From NCBI GenBank assembly GCA_937960795.1, contig CALGPA010000118.1, positions 1 to 17,018 on the forward strand: a DNA stretch of 17,018 nucleotides, given 5' to 3'. Below, in pieces: positions 1 through 6,391 of the stretch (positions are counted from its first letter, which is position 1; the number at the start of each line of letters is the position of its first letter). The stretch comes from an uncultured bacterium. GTDB taxonomy: Bacteria; Cloacimonadota; Cloacimonadia; Cloacimonadales; Cloacimonadaceae. Below the pieces are notes generated by a model. That model was not told the DNA's origin, ran no database searches, and was given only the letters and a program-made list of their open reading frames with translations. Made by a program: the position numbers and the translations under genes.

Positions 1-55
1 TCACCAGTCGCTCACCGGTCGAGCGTGCAAGCGGTGAGAAAATAAGGACTTAGAG

Positions 56-97
56 TTCTTAGTTCTTAGTTCTTAGTTCGTAGTTCTTAGTTCGTAG
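56..97. repeat. Tandem heptamer array TTCTTAG/TTCGTAG (6 units)
   Basis: Six contiguous 7-bp units start at 56, 63, 70, 77, 84 and 91. Units 1, 2, 3 and 5 read TTCTTAG, and units 4 and 6 read TTCGTAG. The array follows GGACTTAGAG and ends in TTGG. A second array with the same unit, a similar lead-in (GGACTTGAAAG) and the same TTGG exit lies at 16841-16868 in the same orientation. Confidence 0.9.
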
Positions 98-111
98 TTG
101 GCGCGGCAAAA

Positions 112-147
112 TCGAATCTACAATTTACGATGTACGATCTACAATTA
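112..147. repeat. Imperfect 36-bp direct repeat, copy A
   Basis: This copy begins TCGAAT, ends TACAATTA and contains TACGAT. It aligns without gaps to 211-246, with about seven mismatches in 36 positions. The copies start 99 bp apart. The AT-rich ACAAT/TACGAT wording is typical of dispersed intergenic repeats, and no coding role is visible. Confidence 0.65.
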
Positions 148-210
148 GGGGGTAGTTGCACAAATCGGATTGAGAATTGAGGATGGATACTCAAGGGGTC
201 GTTACGCAAA

Positions 211-246
211 TCGAATGCACAATGTACGATAAACGTTGTACAATTA
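211..246. repeat. Imperfect 36-bp direct repeat, copy B
   Basis: Partner of the copy at 112-147, sharing the TCGAAT start, the ACAAT and TACGAT blocks and the TACAATTA end. The difference from copy A is by substitution only, so the pair looks like an old duplication or two members of a family. Confidence 0.65.
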
Positions 247-293
247 AAGTGTCGCTGCGCCCGCATCTGCCTCTTTATCACCAAGCCAAAACC

Positions 294-336
294 AGTCATT
301 CCGGAAAGTCGAACGAAGTGAGGCTTATCCGGAATC
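294..336. repeat. 43-bp direct repeat with inverted ends, copy 1
   Basis: This copy is identical over 43 bp to the one at 365-407. Within it ATTCCGGA (298-305) and TCCGGAAT (328-335) form an 8-bp perfect inverted repeat around a 22-bp centre, so the transcript of either strand can fold into a hairpin. It resembles the GTCATTCC...GGAAT family of dispersed palindromic elements seen in many genomes. A worn partial copy lacking AGGCT lies at 541-557. Confidence 0.9.
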
Positions 337-364
337 TATAGAAACTAGCCACCAGCCCAAAAGG

Positions 365-407
365 AGTCATTCCGGAAAGTCGAACGAAGTGAGGCTTATC
401 CGGAATC
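365..407. repeat. 43-bp direct repeat with inverted ends, copy 2
   Basis: Second perfect copy of the element at 294-336, starting 71 bp later. The flanks before the two copies also resemble each other (CCAAGCCAAAA before copy 1, CCAGCCCAAAA before copy 2), so the duplicated unit is a little longer than the identical core. Confidence 0.9.
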
Positions 408-473
408 CATCTAAGCACCTCAAACTTCTGTCTGCGTTTTGCCGGGGCTAAAGCCCACCGGAGATCACCGTTT

Positions 474-536
474 CCCCAAAGCTGCGCTTCGCTTAGCTTC
501 GGGGTCCCCGCAAAATTGCGCAGCAGTTTTGTGGGG
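474..536. repeat. Two adjacent stem-loops
   Basis: The first stem pairs CCCCAAAGCT (474-483) with AGCTTCGGGG (495-504), with one mismatch and an 11-nt loop. The second pairs 506-519 with 523-536, 14 positions with two G-U pairs when read on the plus strand and a 3-nt loop. Neither is followed by a T-run on either strand, so they do not look like intrinsic terminators. A smaller palindrome GGGCT-AA-AGCCC lies just before, at 445-456. Confidence 0.6.
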
Positions 537-651
537 CTAAGAAGTGTATCCGGAATCAAATCAATCATCCTCTGCCCTATTATTCGCTTTGTTACGCTAC
601 AAGATCTCGCGTCTTCTATGGGAGGATGCAGCCCCTACATTAAGTCAGGAT

Positions 652-1209
652 TCAATATGAAGCATCGTGCGGCTTTGCACTTAGCCAGCTAAAGGAGCAG
701 GTGTTCCCTTCTTTTTCTTTGATGACATATTGAGCAAGGGCAGGATCTATCTTTTCCTTGCGGGAACGTTCTGCTATGATCACAGCATCATCGGCGAGGA
801 TTCCGCTTTCATAGAGGCTTTGGAGAGTGGGATTGATCAGGTTTTTGTCATAGGGAGGATCCAGGAAGATCACGTCATAGCTTTGATTCGCACTTTTGAT
901 GAAGCTTTGCACTTTTTTTCGATAGACGTGGCAGTCATTCTGGCAGCCGATCAGCTCAATATTGCTGATCAGAGTAGCGATTGCTGGGGAGGCAAATTCC
1001 ACAAAATCCACCCACGCAGCACCACGTGAAATGGCTTCCAGACCAAATGCACCGGTGCCGGCAAATAGATCCAGGACCCGTTTATCTTCAAAGTCTTGAT
1101 AGGTTGAGAAGATCATCTCGCGGTTAAAATCAGATGTGGGTCTGGTGCTTCTGCCCGGAACAGCGTTGAGCTTGCGTTTTTTATGTTTACCGGCGATGAT
1201 GCGAATCAT
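652..1209 (-). CDS. rsmD: 16S rRNA m2G966 methyltransferase RsmD
   Basis: This 185-residue protein is expected to methylate N2 of guanine 966 (E. coli numbering) of 16S rRNA during small-subunit assembly, using S-adenosylmethionine. The N-terminus carries the family pattern RIIAGKHKKRKL followed by TRPTSDFNREMIF. The SAM-binding motif I is VLDLFAGTGAFGLEA at residues 45-59, and the catalytic DPPY is at 117-120. Length matches the family. The ATG at 1209 overlaps the stop of the preceding 56-residue gene (ATGA), so the two are probably translationally coupled. It is the last gene of the minus-strand run, and coaD, a common neighbour, does not follow. metK at the head of the run makes the cofactor, though that is coincidental for a housekeeping enzyme. 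Confidence 0.93.
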   Translation of the reverse strand: MIRIIAGKHKKRKLNAVPGRSTRPTSDFNREMIFSTYQDFEDKRVLDLFAGTGAFGLEAISRGAAWVDFVEFASPAIATLISNIELIGCQNDCHVYRKKVQSFIKSANQSYDVIFLDPPYDKNLINPTLQSLYESGILADDAVIIAERSRKEKIDPALAQYVIKEKEGNTCSFSWLSAKPHDASY

Positions 1210-1376
1210 GCTTTTTTCTTGAATCTTTTTCCAAGGCCCGGCACTTTGATCTCGAGCTGGACGGGTTTTACTTCAAACCTGGGGCATGAGAGCAGCTTGA
1301 CGCTCCGGGGTTGTTTGCATCTACGCAGACACTTCTCGCAGATCCTATTATAGCGTTTTGGGAGCTCTTTGCTCAT
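1206..1376 (-). CDS. Small Cys-rich protein, 56 aa, unknown function
   Basis: This gene is short but fits tightly: its ATG lies two bases after the TAA of the upstream gene, and its TGA overlaps the ATG of rsmD as ATGA. Such packing on both sides is hard to explain by chance. The product is strongly basic, with four cysteines arranged ICEKCLRRCKQP in the first half, then LLSCPRF. The spacing C-x2-C-x3-C-x12-C could bind a zinc ion. The C-terminal tail is rich in lysine and arginine (GLGKRFKKKA). I recall similar short CxxC...CKQ...SCP proteins in other bacteria but cannot give them a function. A basic Cys-knuckle next to rsmD invites the guess of RNA or ribosome binding, which is inference only. 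Confidence 0.7.
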   Translation of the reverse strand: MSKELPKRYNRICEKCLRRCKQPRSVKLLSCPRFEVKPVQLEIKVPGLGKRFKKKA

Positions 1377-1378
1377 AC

Positions 1379-1933
1379 TTAGGCTTTGGGATTTTGCATA
1401 TCCACAAAAAGGCTCACTAAGTCCGCCAGGCTGATCTCAGAAAGAGGAGTCTTTTTGTCGTAGCGAGCCAGGACGGCTATGAGCAGATCTTCCACTGAGA
1501 GGGTAGAAAATTCGGCAGTGGAATCGACCAGATTGAGCTGAGCTTGTCTTTCGATATCCTCCAGCACTTCCGATAGGGCGTCCAGTTCGGATTCTTCCGC
1601 CAAGATCTCATCTTCAAAGACGATTTCGCTTTCTTGGATGCCTTCTCCGAGTTTTTCCATGGCGCGGAACATATTGTCAAATCCTTGGTGACTTAGCACT
1701 TTGAGATACGCCAGCTCTTCGGGAGTAAAGAGCTTTTCGATGCGGGGATCATAGCGATTTGAGGGATCGTTTAGGATTCTGGCGTGGAGGGCCTCGATCT
1801 TCTCCCTGATGGCAGGTGAAGAGTCATTTTGGGCGATAAGCTCGTAGGTGGCCAGAGCATCAAAAAACTGGTTTTGTTCTTCAAAAAGCTTTGCCAGAGT
1901 GATGGTTGGAGTCCAATTCACTGGTATCTTCAT
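1379..1933 (-). CDS. Unrecognised helical protein, TPR-like N-terminus
   Basis: I do not recognise this 184-residue protein. It has no signal peptide or membrane segment, so it is probably cytoplasmic. Residues 10-52 read like a helix-turn-helix pair of the tetratricopeptide kind (LAKLFEEQNQFFDALATYEL). The middle (about 95-140) is very acidic and looks coiled, and the C-terminal 35 residues form two more amphipathic helices. The ATG at 1933 has a GGGAG ribosome site seven bases upstream. It is the first gene after a 97-bp gap and lies two bases before the 56-residue Cys protein and rsmD, so these three may form their own unit. An acidic scaffold or adaptor role is possible, but nothing in the sequence decides it. 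Confidence 0.75.
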   Translation of the reverse strand: MKIPVNWTPTITLAKLFEEQNQFFDALATYELIAQNDSSPAIREKIEALHARILNDPSNRYDPRIEKLFTPEELAYLKVLSHQGFDNMFRAMEKLGEGIQESEIVFEDEILAEESELDALSEVLEDIERQAQLNLVDSTAEFSTLSVEDLLIAVLARYDKKTPLSEISLADLVSLFVDMQNPKA

Positions 1934-2030
1934 TATTTTCTCCCGATATAAGTAGTCAACGCGTCAATAAAAGTCAATGGCATTTTGTGTCAATAGCTTT
2001 GTTGAGGCAAATCCCGCAAGCCGCGGAATA
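1934..2030 (-). promoter_or_regulatory. 97-bp gap with four GTCAA boxes; candidate promoter
   Basis: On the minus strand this gap carries four TTGAC words in one orientation. Seen on the plus strand as GTCAA they start at 1955, 1963, 1973 and 1989. Three read TTGACA, TTGACT and TTGACG, all close to a sigma-70 -35 box. TTGACT with a 17-nt spacer to TACTTA gives a weak -10, just before the start codon region. The repeated boxes could instead be operator half-sites. No terminator hairpin with a T-run is seen after the preceding stop. Confidence 0.35.
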
Positions 2031-2645
2031 TCAAAAAGCAATGCGATTCAGATTGGCTTCGATGGTTTTTGCTCCGATGCCCTTCACTTTGAGGAAGTCC
2101 GAGATGTCCTCAAATCTGCCATGGAGATCTCTATATTCCAAGATGGCTTTGGCTTTTGCGGGACCGATTCCTTTGAGCGTGCAAAGCTGCTCCAGCTCGG
2201 CAGTATTGAGGTTTATCACTTCCTCCTCATGTGGTATGAGAATAGTCTTGTCTGCAGCGGAGATTTCGGGCAAGAGAGAATCTCCAAAGACCACGAGATA
2301 GGGATAGCTTCGACGATAGATCCCCGCTCCGATCCCCGATACACGGATCAGGTCAATCACGTTTTCGAAAGGATCTTGCCGGCGGTATTCTATGATATCA
2401 TCGGCTCTTTTTTGTCCGATTCCCGGGATAGCCATGAGTTCTTGAGCGCTTGCACTGCGGATATCCACTTTGAGCGGGATTTCCTCAGCCAAAGCCACGC
2501 GCAAGCTATCGGATATCTCAGATCCGGTCTTTTGTCCCTGATATCCCGCCAAGGATAGGACAGAGCCCAGCATGATGATCCCTGCAATGATCAGGATAAC
2601 ACGCTGTTCGGATGGAGTCAGGATCTGACTAAGGGGGTTTTTCAT
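2031..2645 (-). CDS. ComEA-like double helix-hairpin-helix protein
   Basis: This 204-residue membrane-anchored protein is likely to bind DNA without sequence preference outside the cytoplasmic membrane. Residues 15-34 form one hydrophobic segment (VILIIAGIIMLGSVLSLAGY). A first helix-hairpin-helix pair runs from about 60 to 118 (IPGIGQKRADDIIEYR, then VSGIGAGIY), and a second from about 143 to 204 (INLNTAELEQLCTLKGIGPAKA, then VKGIGAKTI). ComEA of DNA uptake usually has one such domain, so two in tandem is a variant. The start was chosen at the ATG that overlaps the thioesterase stop as ATGA, because the longer frame has no hydrophobic start. No other competence gene (comEC, pilus genes) is in the window, so a role in transformation is inference. 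Confidence 0.82.
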   Translation of the reverse strand: MKNPLSQILTPSEQRVILIIAGIIMLGSVLSLAGYQGQKTGSEISDSLRVALAEEIPLKVDIRSASAQELMAIPGIGQKRADDIIEYRRQDPFENVIDLIRVSGIGAGIYRRSYPYLVVFGDSLLPEISAADKTILIPHEEEVINLNTAELEQLCTLKGIGPAKAKAILEYRDLHGRFEDISDFLKVKGIGAKTIEANLNRIAF

Positions 2646-3040
2646 GATTGTGCACGCGGAACGACAAACACGGCTTCCGCCTCGGCATATATTCCATCGG
2701 AATCTTTGAGCTCTGCGCGGGTGTGGAGGGTTCGGCTTTTTGCTTCTTTTATCCATCCATGAAGCTGAACCTGTTTGCCCGGGGCGAGCGGACGGCGGAA
2801 GCTGACGGTGAGCTTTGCGGTGAAGGCGATCTTGCCGCTATGGATGACCGCTTTTGCCATGACTTCGTCAAGGAGGCTGGAGAGGATCCCGCCATGCACC
2901 ACGCTTGGATAGCCTTCATACAGCTCTGAGACGCAAAAGCTTGCTTTGGCAGAATCGTCCCCGGGATATTCAAAATCCAGCTTGAGCCCGATGGGGTTAT
3001 CTTTCCCGCAGATGAAGCAATTTTGATATTCCCGGCTCAC
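2642..3040 (-). CDS. PaaI/YbgC-type hotdog thioesterase
   Basis: This 132-residue protein has the single hotdog fold of PaaI-family acyl-CoA thioesterases. The signature is VVHGGILSSLLDEVMA (residues 47-62), with the HGG turn and the Asp58-Glu59 pair near the expected catalytic position. The N-terminus has CFICG followed by IGLKLDF, a Cys pair common in this subfamily. The substrate cannot be read from the sequence. The start codon is GTG at 3040 with GGAG seven bases upstream. That ribosome site overlaps the stop of pgi, nine bases away, so the gene is co-transcribed with pgi. Its end overlaps the ComEA-like gene by four bases. The family is often a housekeeping salvage enzyme for stray acyl-CoAs. 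Confidence 0.82.
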   Translation of the reverse strand: MSREYQNCFICGKDNPIGLKLDFEYPGDDSAKASFCVSELYEGYPSVVHGGILSSLLDEVMAKAVIHSGKIAFTAKLTVSFRRPLAPGKQVQLHGWIKEAKSRTLHTRAELKDSDGIYAEAEAVFVVPRAQS

Positions 3041-3049
3041 AAGATGCTC

Positions 3050-4396
3050 CTAGCTGTGCCTATTGATATATTCTTGGATCTGTGCAAGCTCATCTTCATA
3101 GCCTTGCTTACCCATGAGAGCATAGGTGGCGATCTTACCTGCTTCCACACCGGGTTGATCAAGGGGATTGATCTTGAGCAGCTTGCCGGTGAAGACCGTC
3201 TGAATCTGGTACATCATGATCATCTCACCAAGGTTTTGAGCATTGATCTCATCGAAGATCAGGTTTGCATTTGGACGTCCGGCTTTGCAGAGAGCGATTT
3301 CGGTGGCAAGCCGTTCTGCCGCGAGCAATTCGGAAAGTTTTTTGCCGCCCAGATAGCTGATCTCATCTTGTTGTGGGTATAGATTTGGAATTTCATAATC
3401 GTGCTTGAAGTTCTCCACCGAGATGAATGTCAGCACCTTGTCATTTGGTCCGTCGGTGTAGAGCTGGATCTGGGAATGTTGATCGGTGCTTCCCAGTGCT
3501 TTAACCGGGGTCTGTCCGACATAGATTTCCCGACCGCTGAGATCGTGGCGTTTGCCCAGGCTTTCTGCCCAGAGCTGGCGATACCAATCTGCGAGGTCAT
3601 ACAGTGAGTTGCTGTAGGGCATCATCACGCTGATGTTTTTTCCTTCCCGCATATACAGGTAGTGGAGCAACCCGTTGATATAGGGCGGATTCTGCATGAT
3701 ATCCGCATTTTCGCTTTGCCCGCGCATCGCTTTTGCTCCCCTGAGCAGAGCTTTGATATCGATCCCGGCAAAGGCGGAAGAAAGCAGACCGACATCAGTA
3801 AGCACGGAAAATCTTCCACCCACATTGTTCGGCACGACGAAGGAGGCAATTCCTTCTTGTTTGATGACTTGGCGCAAAAAACCTTTGTCTTTGTCGGTGG
3901 TGATCACCAGGTGTTTTTTATAGTCTGAAGGATATCTGTCTTTGAGGATCTTGGTGAGTATCAGGAAGGCAGCCATGGTCTCGGCGGTGGTGCCGCTTTT
4001 GCTGATGACATTGAAGACTGTCCTATTCAAATCCACTTCGCTGAGGATCTCATGAAGGTATACGGGATCCACATTGTCATAGACATATACCTTGCGTTTG
4101 AGCTCTGCCTCGGTCTTCATAGCATTATATAGAGCCTTGTTTCCCAATGCACTGCCACCGATCCCCAAGACCACCATGGTATCAAAGCTGTCAGCTATCT
4201 GATCGACATATTCGAGAATCGGCTGCACATCATACTCAGGAAGATCATAGAATCCCAAGATGCCGGCTTTGCGGTCTGTATTGATAGCGCTGATGGCGTC
4301 CTTTACGTTGTCGGCAAAATCTACCAAACGAGAGGTCTTGATGGCAGAACGAAGGTGTGGATTGGAGAGAAGGTTTTGATAATCAAAGCGGATCAT
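3050..4396 (-). CDS. pgi: Glucose-6-phosphate isomerase
   Basis: The enzyme interconverts glucose-6-phosphate and fructose-6-phosphate in the cytoplasm. At 448 residues it belongs to the shorter bacterial form seen in Firmicutes and Thermotoga-type enzymes, not the 550-residue proteobacterial form. Visible sites are GIGGSALG (78-85), the sugar-phosphate loop SKSGTTAET (132-140), NNVGGRFSVLTDVG (190-203), the catalytic Glu in LWAESLGK (277), the His in STDQHSQIQ (307) and the catalytic Lys in GVEAGKIATYALM (421). Its ATG overlaps the stop of ptsI as ATGA. The pairing with Enzyme I puts a phosphoenolpyruvate-dependent phosphate donor and an upper-glycolysis enzyme under common expression. Confidence 0.96.
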   Translation of the reverse strand: MIRFDYQNLLSNPHLRSAIKTSRLVDFADNVKDAISAINTDRKAGILGFYDLPEYDVQPILEYVDQIADSFDTMVVLGIGGSALGNKALYNAMKTEAELKRKVYVYDNVDPVYLHEILSEVDLNRTVFNVISKSGTTAETMAAFLILTKILKDRYPSDYKKHLVITTDKDKGFLRQVIKQEGIASFVVPNNVGGRFSVLTDVGLLSSAFAGIDIKALLRGAKAMRGQSENADIMQNPPYINGLLHYLYMREGKNISVMMPYSNSLYDLADWYRQLWAESLGKRHDLSGREIYVGQTPVKALGSTDQHSQIQLYTDGPNDKVLTFISVENFKHDYEIPNLYPQQDEISYLGGKKLSELLAAERLATEIALCKAGRPNANLIFDEINAQNLGEMIMMYQIQTVFTGKLLKINPLDQPGVEAGKIATYALMGKQGYEDELAQIQEYINRHS

Positions 4397-6129
4397 GGAT
4401 ACTCCTGTTCGGAATAATAGGGTTTTAGAGTTCTAAAAATCAATTCATCTACCTTGGGTAGGGATGTGGAAAAATCAAAGTTTCTAATGATCATGCTGAG
4501 CTTCTCGTCGCACCGTGTGATCCCGGATTTGACATCAAAGTAGCTTGCGGAACTCACGCTCAATTCGTTGATGCCCATTCCGATGAGCAGCGGCGTGTAC
4601 TCTTTGATTGATGCCATCTCTCCGCATACTGAAAGCGAGGTGTCGTGCTTGGAAGCATTTATCACAATTGCTCTGATCAGCTTTAGCACAGCCGGATGGT
4701 GTTGGATAAAATATCTTGAAACGCTGTCATTATTGCGATCCACTGCCAGGGTATATTGCACCAGATCGTTTGTGCCGATGGAGAGGAAATCGCAATGTTG
4801 AGCCAGAGAATCCGAGCTGAGTGCAGCTGCAGGAATCTCAATCATGCAGCCCAGAGGAAGATCGGGATCATATTCGATGCCGGCTTCGTAGAGATCATCA
4901 GCGCAGGATTTGAAGATCTCTTTGGCGGCCAGAAAGTCGTCCGCGTCGATGACCATGGGAAACATCAGGCGGATCTTGCCAAATGCTGAAGCACGCAGCA
5001 CCGCTTTTATCTGAGAGCGCATAAGCTTGGGATTGGCCAAGAGCAGGCGGATTCCGCGGTTTCCCAGATAGGGATTGTCCTCTTTTTCGGAGGAGATCAA
5101 ATGCGAGATCTTGTCGCCGCCTATGTCAAAGCTGCGAATTGTGAGCGTCTTTGGAGCTATCTGCTCTGCCATGCTTTTGTAGATTGCAAATTGCTCTTCT
5201 TCATCCGGCAGATGGTCTTTGTCCATGAGGAGAAATTCCGTGCGAAAGAGTCCAACTCCGCTGCAGTCAAGCTCCCGGACCTGCGCAATCTCCTCAGGAA
5301 GGCCAATATTTATACTCAATTGGATCTGCCGATGGTCCATTGTCTCGCAGGCGATGTTTTTTAGCTTCATCTGTTTGGAGAGAATAAGCTCTTGGATCTG
5401 CAGCTTTTGGGCGAAGTATTCGAGATTTTCATCATCCGGATCCTGGACTAACAAGCCGGATTCTCCATCGATCATGAGCAGATCACCTTCTGAAAGCTTG
5501 TCTTTGAGATCCGGGATGCCTGCCACACAGGCAAGCTTCATGGCTCGGCTGAGAATGGCGGCATGGGCTGTGTAGCTGAGGTTTTCCGCCAGAAATCCGG
5601 ATATACCTCTTTGTTTTAAAGCGCTGATATCACTGGGTTGAATATGCTCGAAGATGGGGATGGAATCTTCATCGAGCTGTCTAAGATGTTCATTTTCAGA
5701 GTCTAAAATTTGCCGAATCAAGCGAGATTTGACGTCCTCAAAATCTGATGACCTTTCTGCAAAGAGATTATTTGCCATGCTCCTAAAAATCTCTATGGCC
5801 TCGTCAAAGACCAGTTCAATGCTCTTTGCTGCAGGATAGAGATCTTCCTCGATCTTTACCCGAATCATCGCCAAGATCTCAGGATCATCCAGGATCTCGA
5901 TATGCGTGCTGAGAATATCCTTTTCTGAATCCGTGATCTCGGATCCTTTTAGATAAGCTTCCAATTCCCTTTTTGTGACGGCAATCTGCTCTTGAAGAAG
6001 ATCCAGCTCTTTTTGCACATCCTCGCACGCGATCTTGTCGGTCGGGATAGTGGGCATAATGTGCGCTACAAACACCGCCTTACCTATTGCCAGTCCCTTG
6101 GATATTGCCCTTCCGGTATAGCTTTGCAT
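4393..6129 (-). CDS. ptsI: PTS Enzyme I (phosphoenolpyruvate-protein phosphotransferase)
   Basis: Enzyme I takes phosphate from phosphoenolpyruvate and passes it to HPr. The 578-residue length is normal. The N-terminal part holds the HPr-binding helical domain and the swivelling phospho-His domain, with the active His at 189 in YTAHAAILSRA. The C-terminal PEP-binding barrel shows GVGLFRTEFLLMD (291-303), IRSFDIGGDK (331-340), LGCMIEIPAA (426-435), SIGTNDLVQYTLAVDR (450-465) and the catalytic Cys502 in VCGEMAS. The usual GG-x-T-S-H lead to the active His is changed to LSYTAH, so the two glycines are missing. The start is the ATG at 6129, one base after the ptsH stop with GGAG six bases upstream; a TTG four codons earlier is less likely. 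No sugar-specific Enzyme II is nearby. Confidence 0.96.
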   Translation of the reverse strand: MQSYTGRAISKGLAIGKAVFVAHIMPTIPTDKIACEDVQKELDLLQEQIAVTKRELEAYLKGSEITDSEKDILSTHIEILDDPEILAMIRVKIEEDLYPAAKSIELVFDEAIEIFRSMANNLFAERSSDFEDVKSRLIRQILDSENEHLRQLDEDSIPIFEHIQPSDISALKQRGISGFLAENLSYTAHAAILSRAMKLACVAGIPDLKDKLSEGDLLMIDGESGLLVQDPDDENLEYFAQKLQIQELILSKQMKLKNIACETMDHRQIQLSINIGLPEEIAQVRELDCSGVGLFRTEFLLMDKDHLPDEEEQFAIYKSMAEQIAPKTLTIRSFDIGGDKISHLISSEKEDNPYLGNRGIRLLLANPKLMRSQIKAVLRASAFGKIRLMFPMVIDADDFLAAKEIFKSCADDLYEAGIEYDPDLPLGCMIEIPAAALSSDSLAQHCDFLSIGTNDLVQYTLAVDRNNDSVSRYFIQHHPAVLKLIRAIVINASKHDTSLSVCGEMASIKEYTPLLIGMGINELSVSSASYFDVKSGITRCDEKLSMIIRNFDFSTSLPKVDELIFRTLKPYYSEQEYP

Positions 6130-6130
6130 C

Positions 6131-6391
6131 TTATTCTCCAAAGCCGGATTCGATCATGTCGCCAATCTCTGTGATGAGATATTCCTCATCGACTCCTTCC
6201 GCGATCAATTCCAATGTGCTGCCGCACTCCGCTGCCAACATCATCACACCCATGATGCTCTTTCCGTTTACTTTGGTGCCGTCTTTCTCGATGTAAAATT
6301 CTGAACGGAACTTCGTCGCGGCACGCACCATGAGGGCGGAAGGACGGGCGTGGAGCCCGAGTTTATTCTTTACTGTCACTGTCCTGCGCAT
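6131..6391 (-). CDS. ptsH: Phosphocarrier protein HPr
   Basis: HPr is the small cytoplasmic phosphate carrier between Enzyme I and its targets. At 86 residues it is the normal size. The active-site His14 sits in KLGLHARPSA, and the regulatory Ser45 lies in VNGKSIMGVMML, the site that HPr kinase modifies. With hprK directly upstream, both phosphorylation routes are present. The start was set at the second of two adjacent ATG codons because it lies a better distance from the GGAAG ribosome site; the ATG at 6394 is the alternative. The gene overlaps the end of hprK by 29 bases in another frame, and ptsI follows after one base. Confidence 0.95.
   Translation of the reverse strand: MRRTVTVKNKLGLHARPSALMVRAATKFRSEFYIEKDGTKVNGKSIMGVMMLAAECGSTLELIAEGVDEEYLITEIGDMIESGFGE

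Larger units (their letters stand above)
1..651. other. Repeat-rich non-coding region downstream of rsmD
   Basis: I find no convincing gene in this stretch. It holds a 7-bp inverted repeat near the edge (11-17 with 32-38), a heptamer array (56-97), two imperfect 36-bp copies (112-147 and 211-246), two perfect 43-bp copies with inverted ends (294-336 and 365-407) and several hairpins between 443 and 536. The only longer minus-strand reading frame (296-568) runs across these repeats, so it is most likely chance. No clear intrinsic terminator for rsmD is visible just after its stop. Confidence 0.75.

Noticed and set aside
296..568. 90-residue minus-strand reading frame in the left intergenic region
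   Set aside because: It is built from the 43-bp repeat copies and the hairpins (IPDxxxFVRLSGMTPFG is the repeat translated). It has no recognisable ribosome site and no family likeness.
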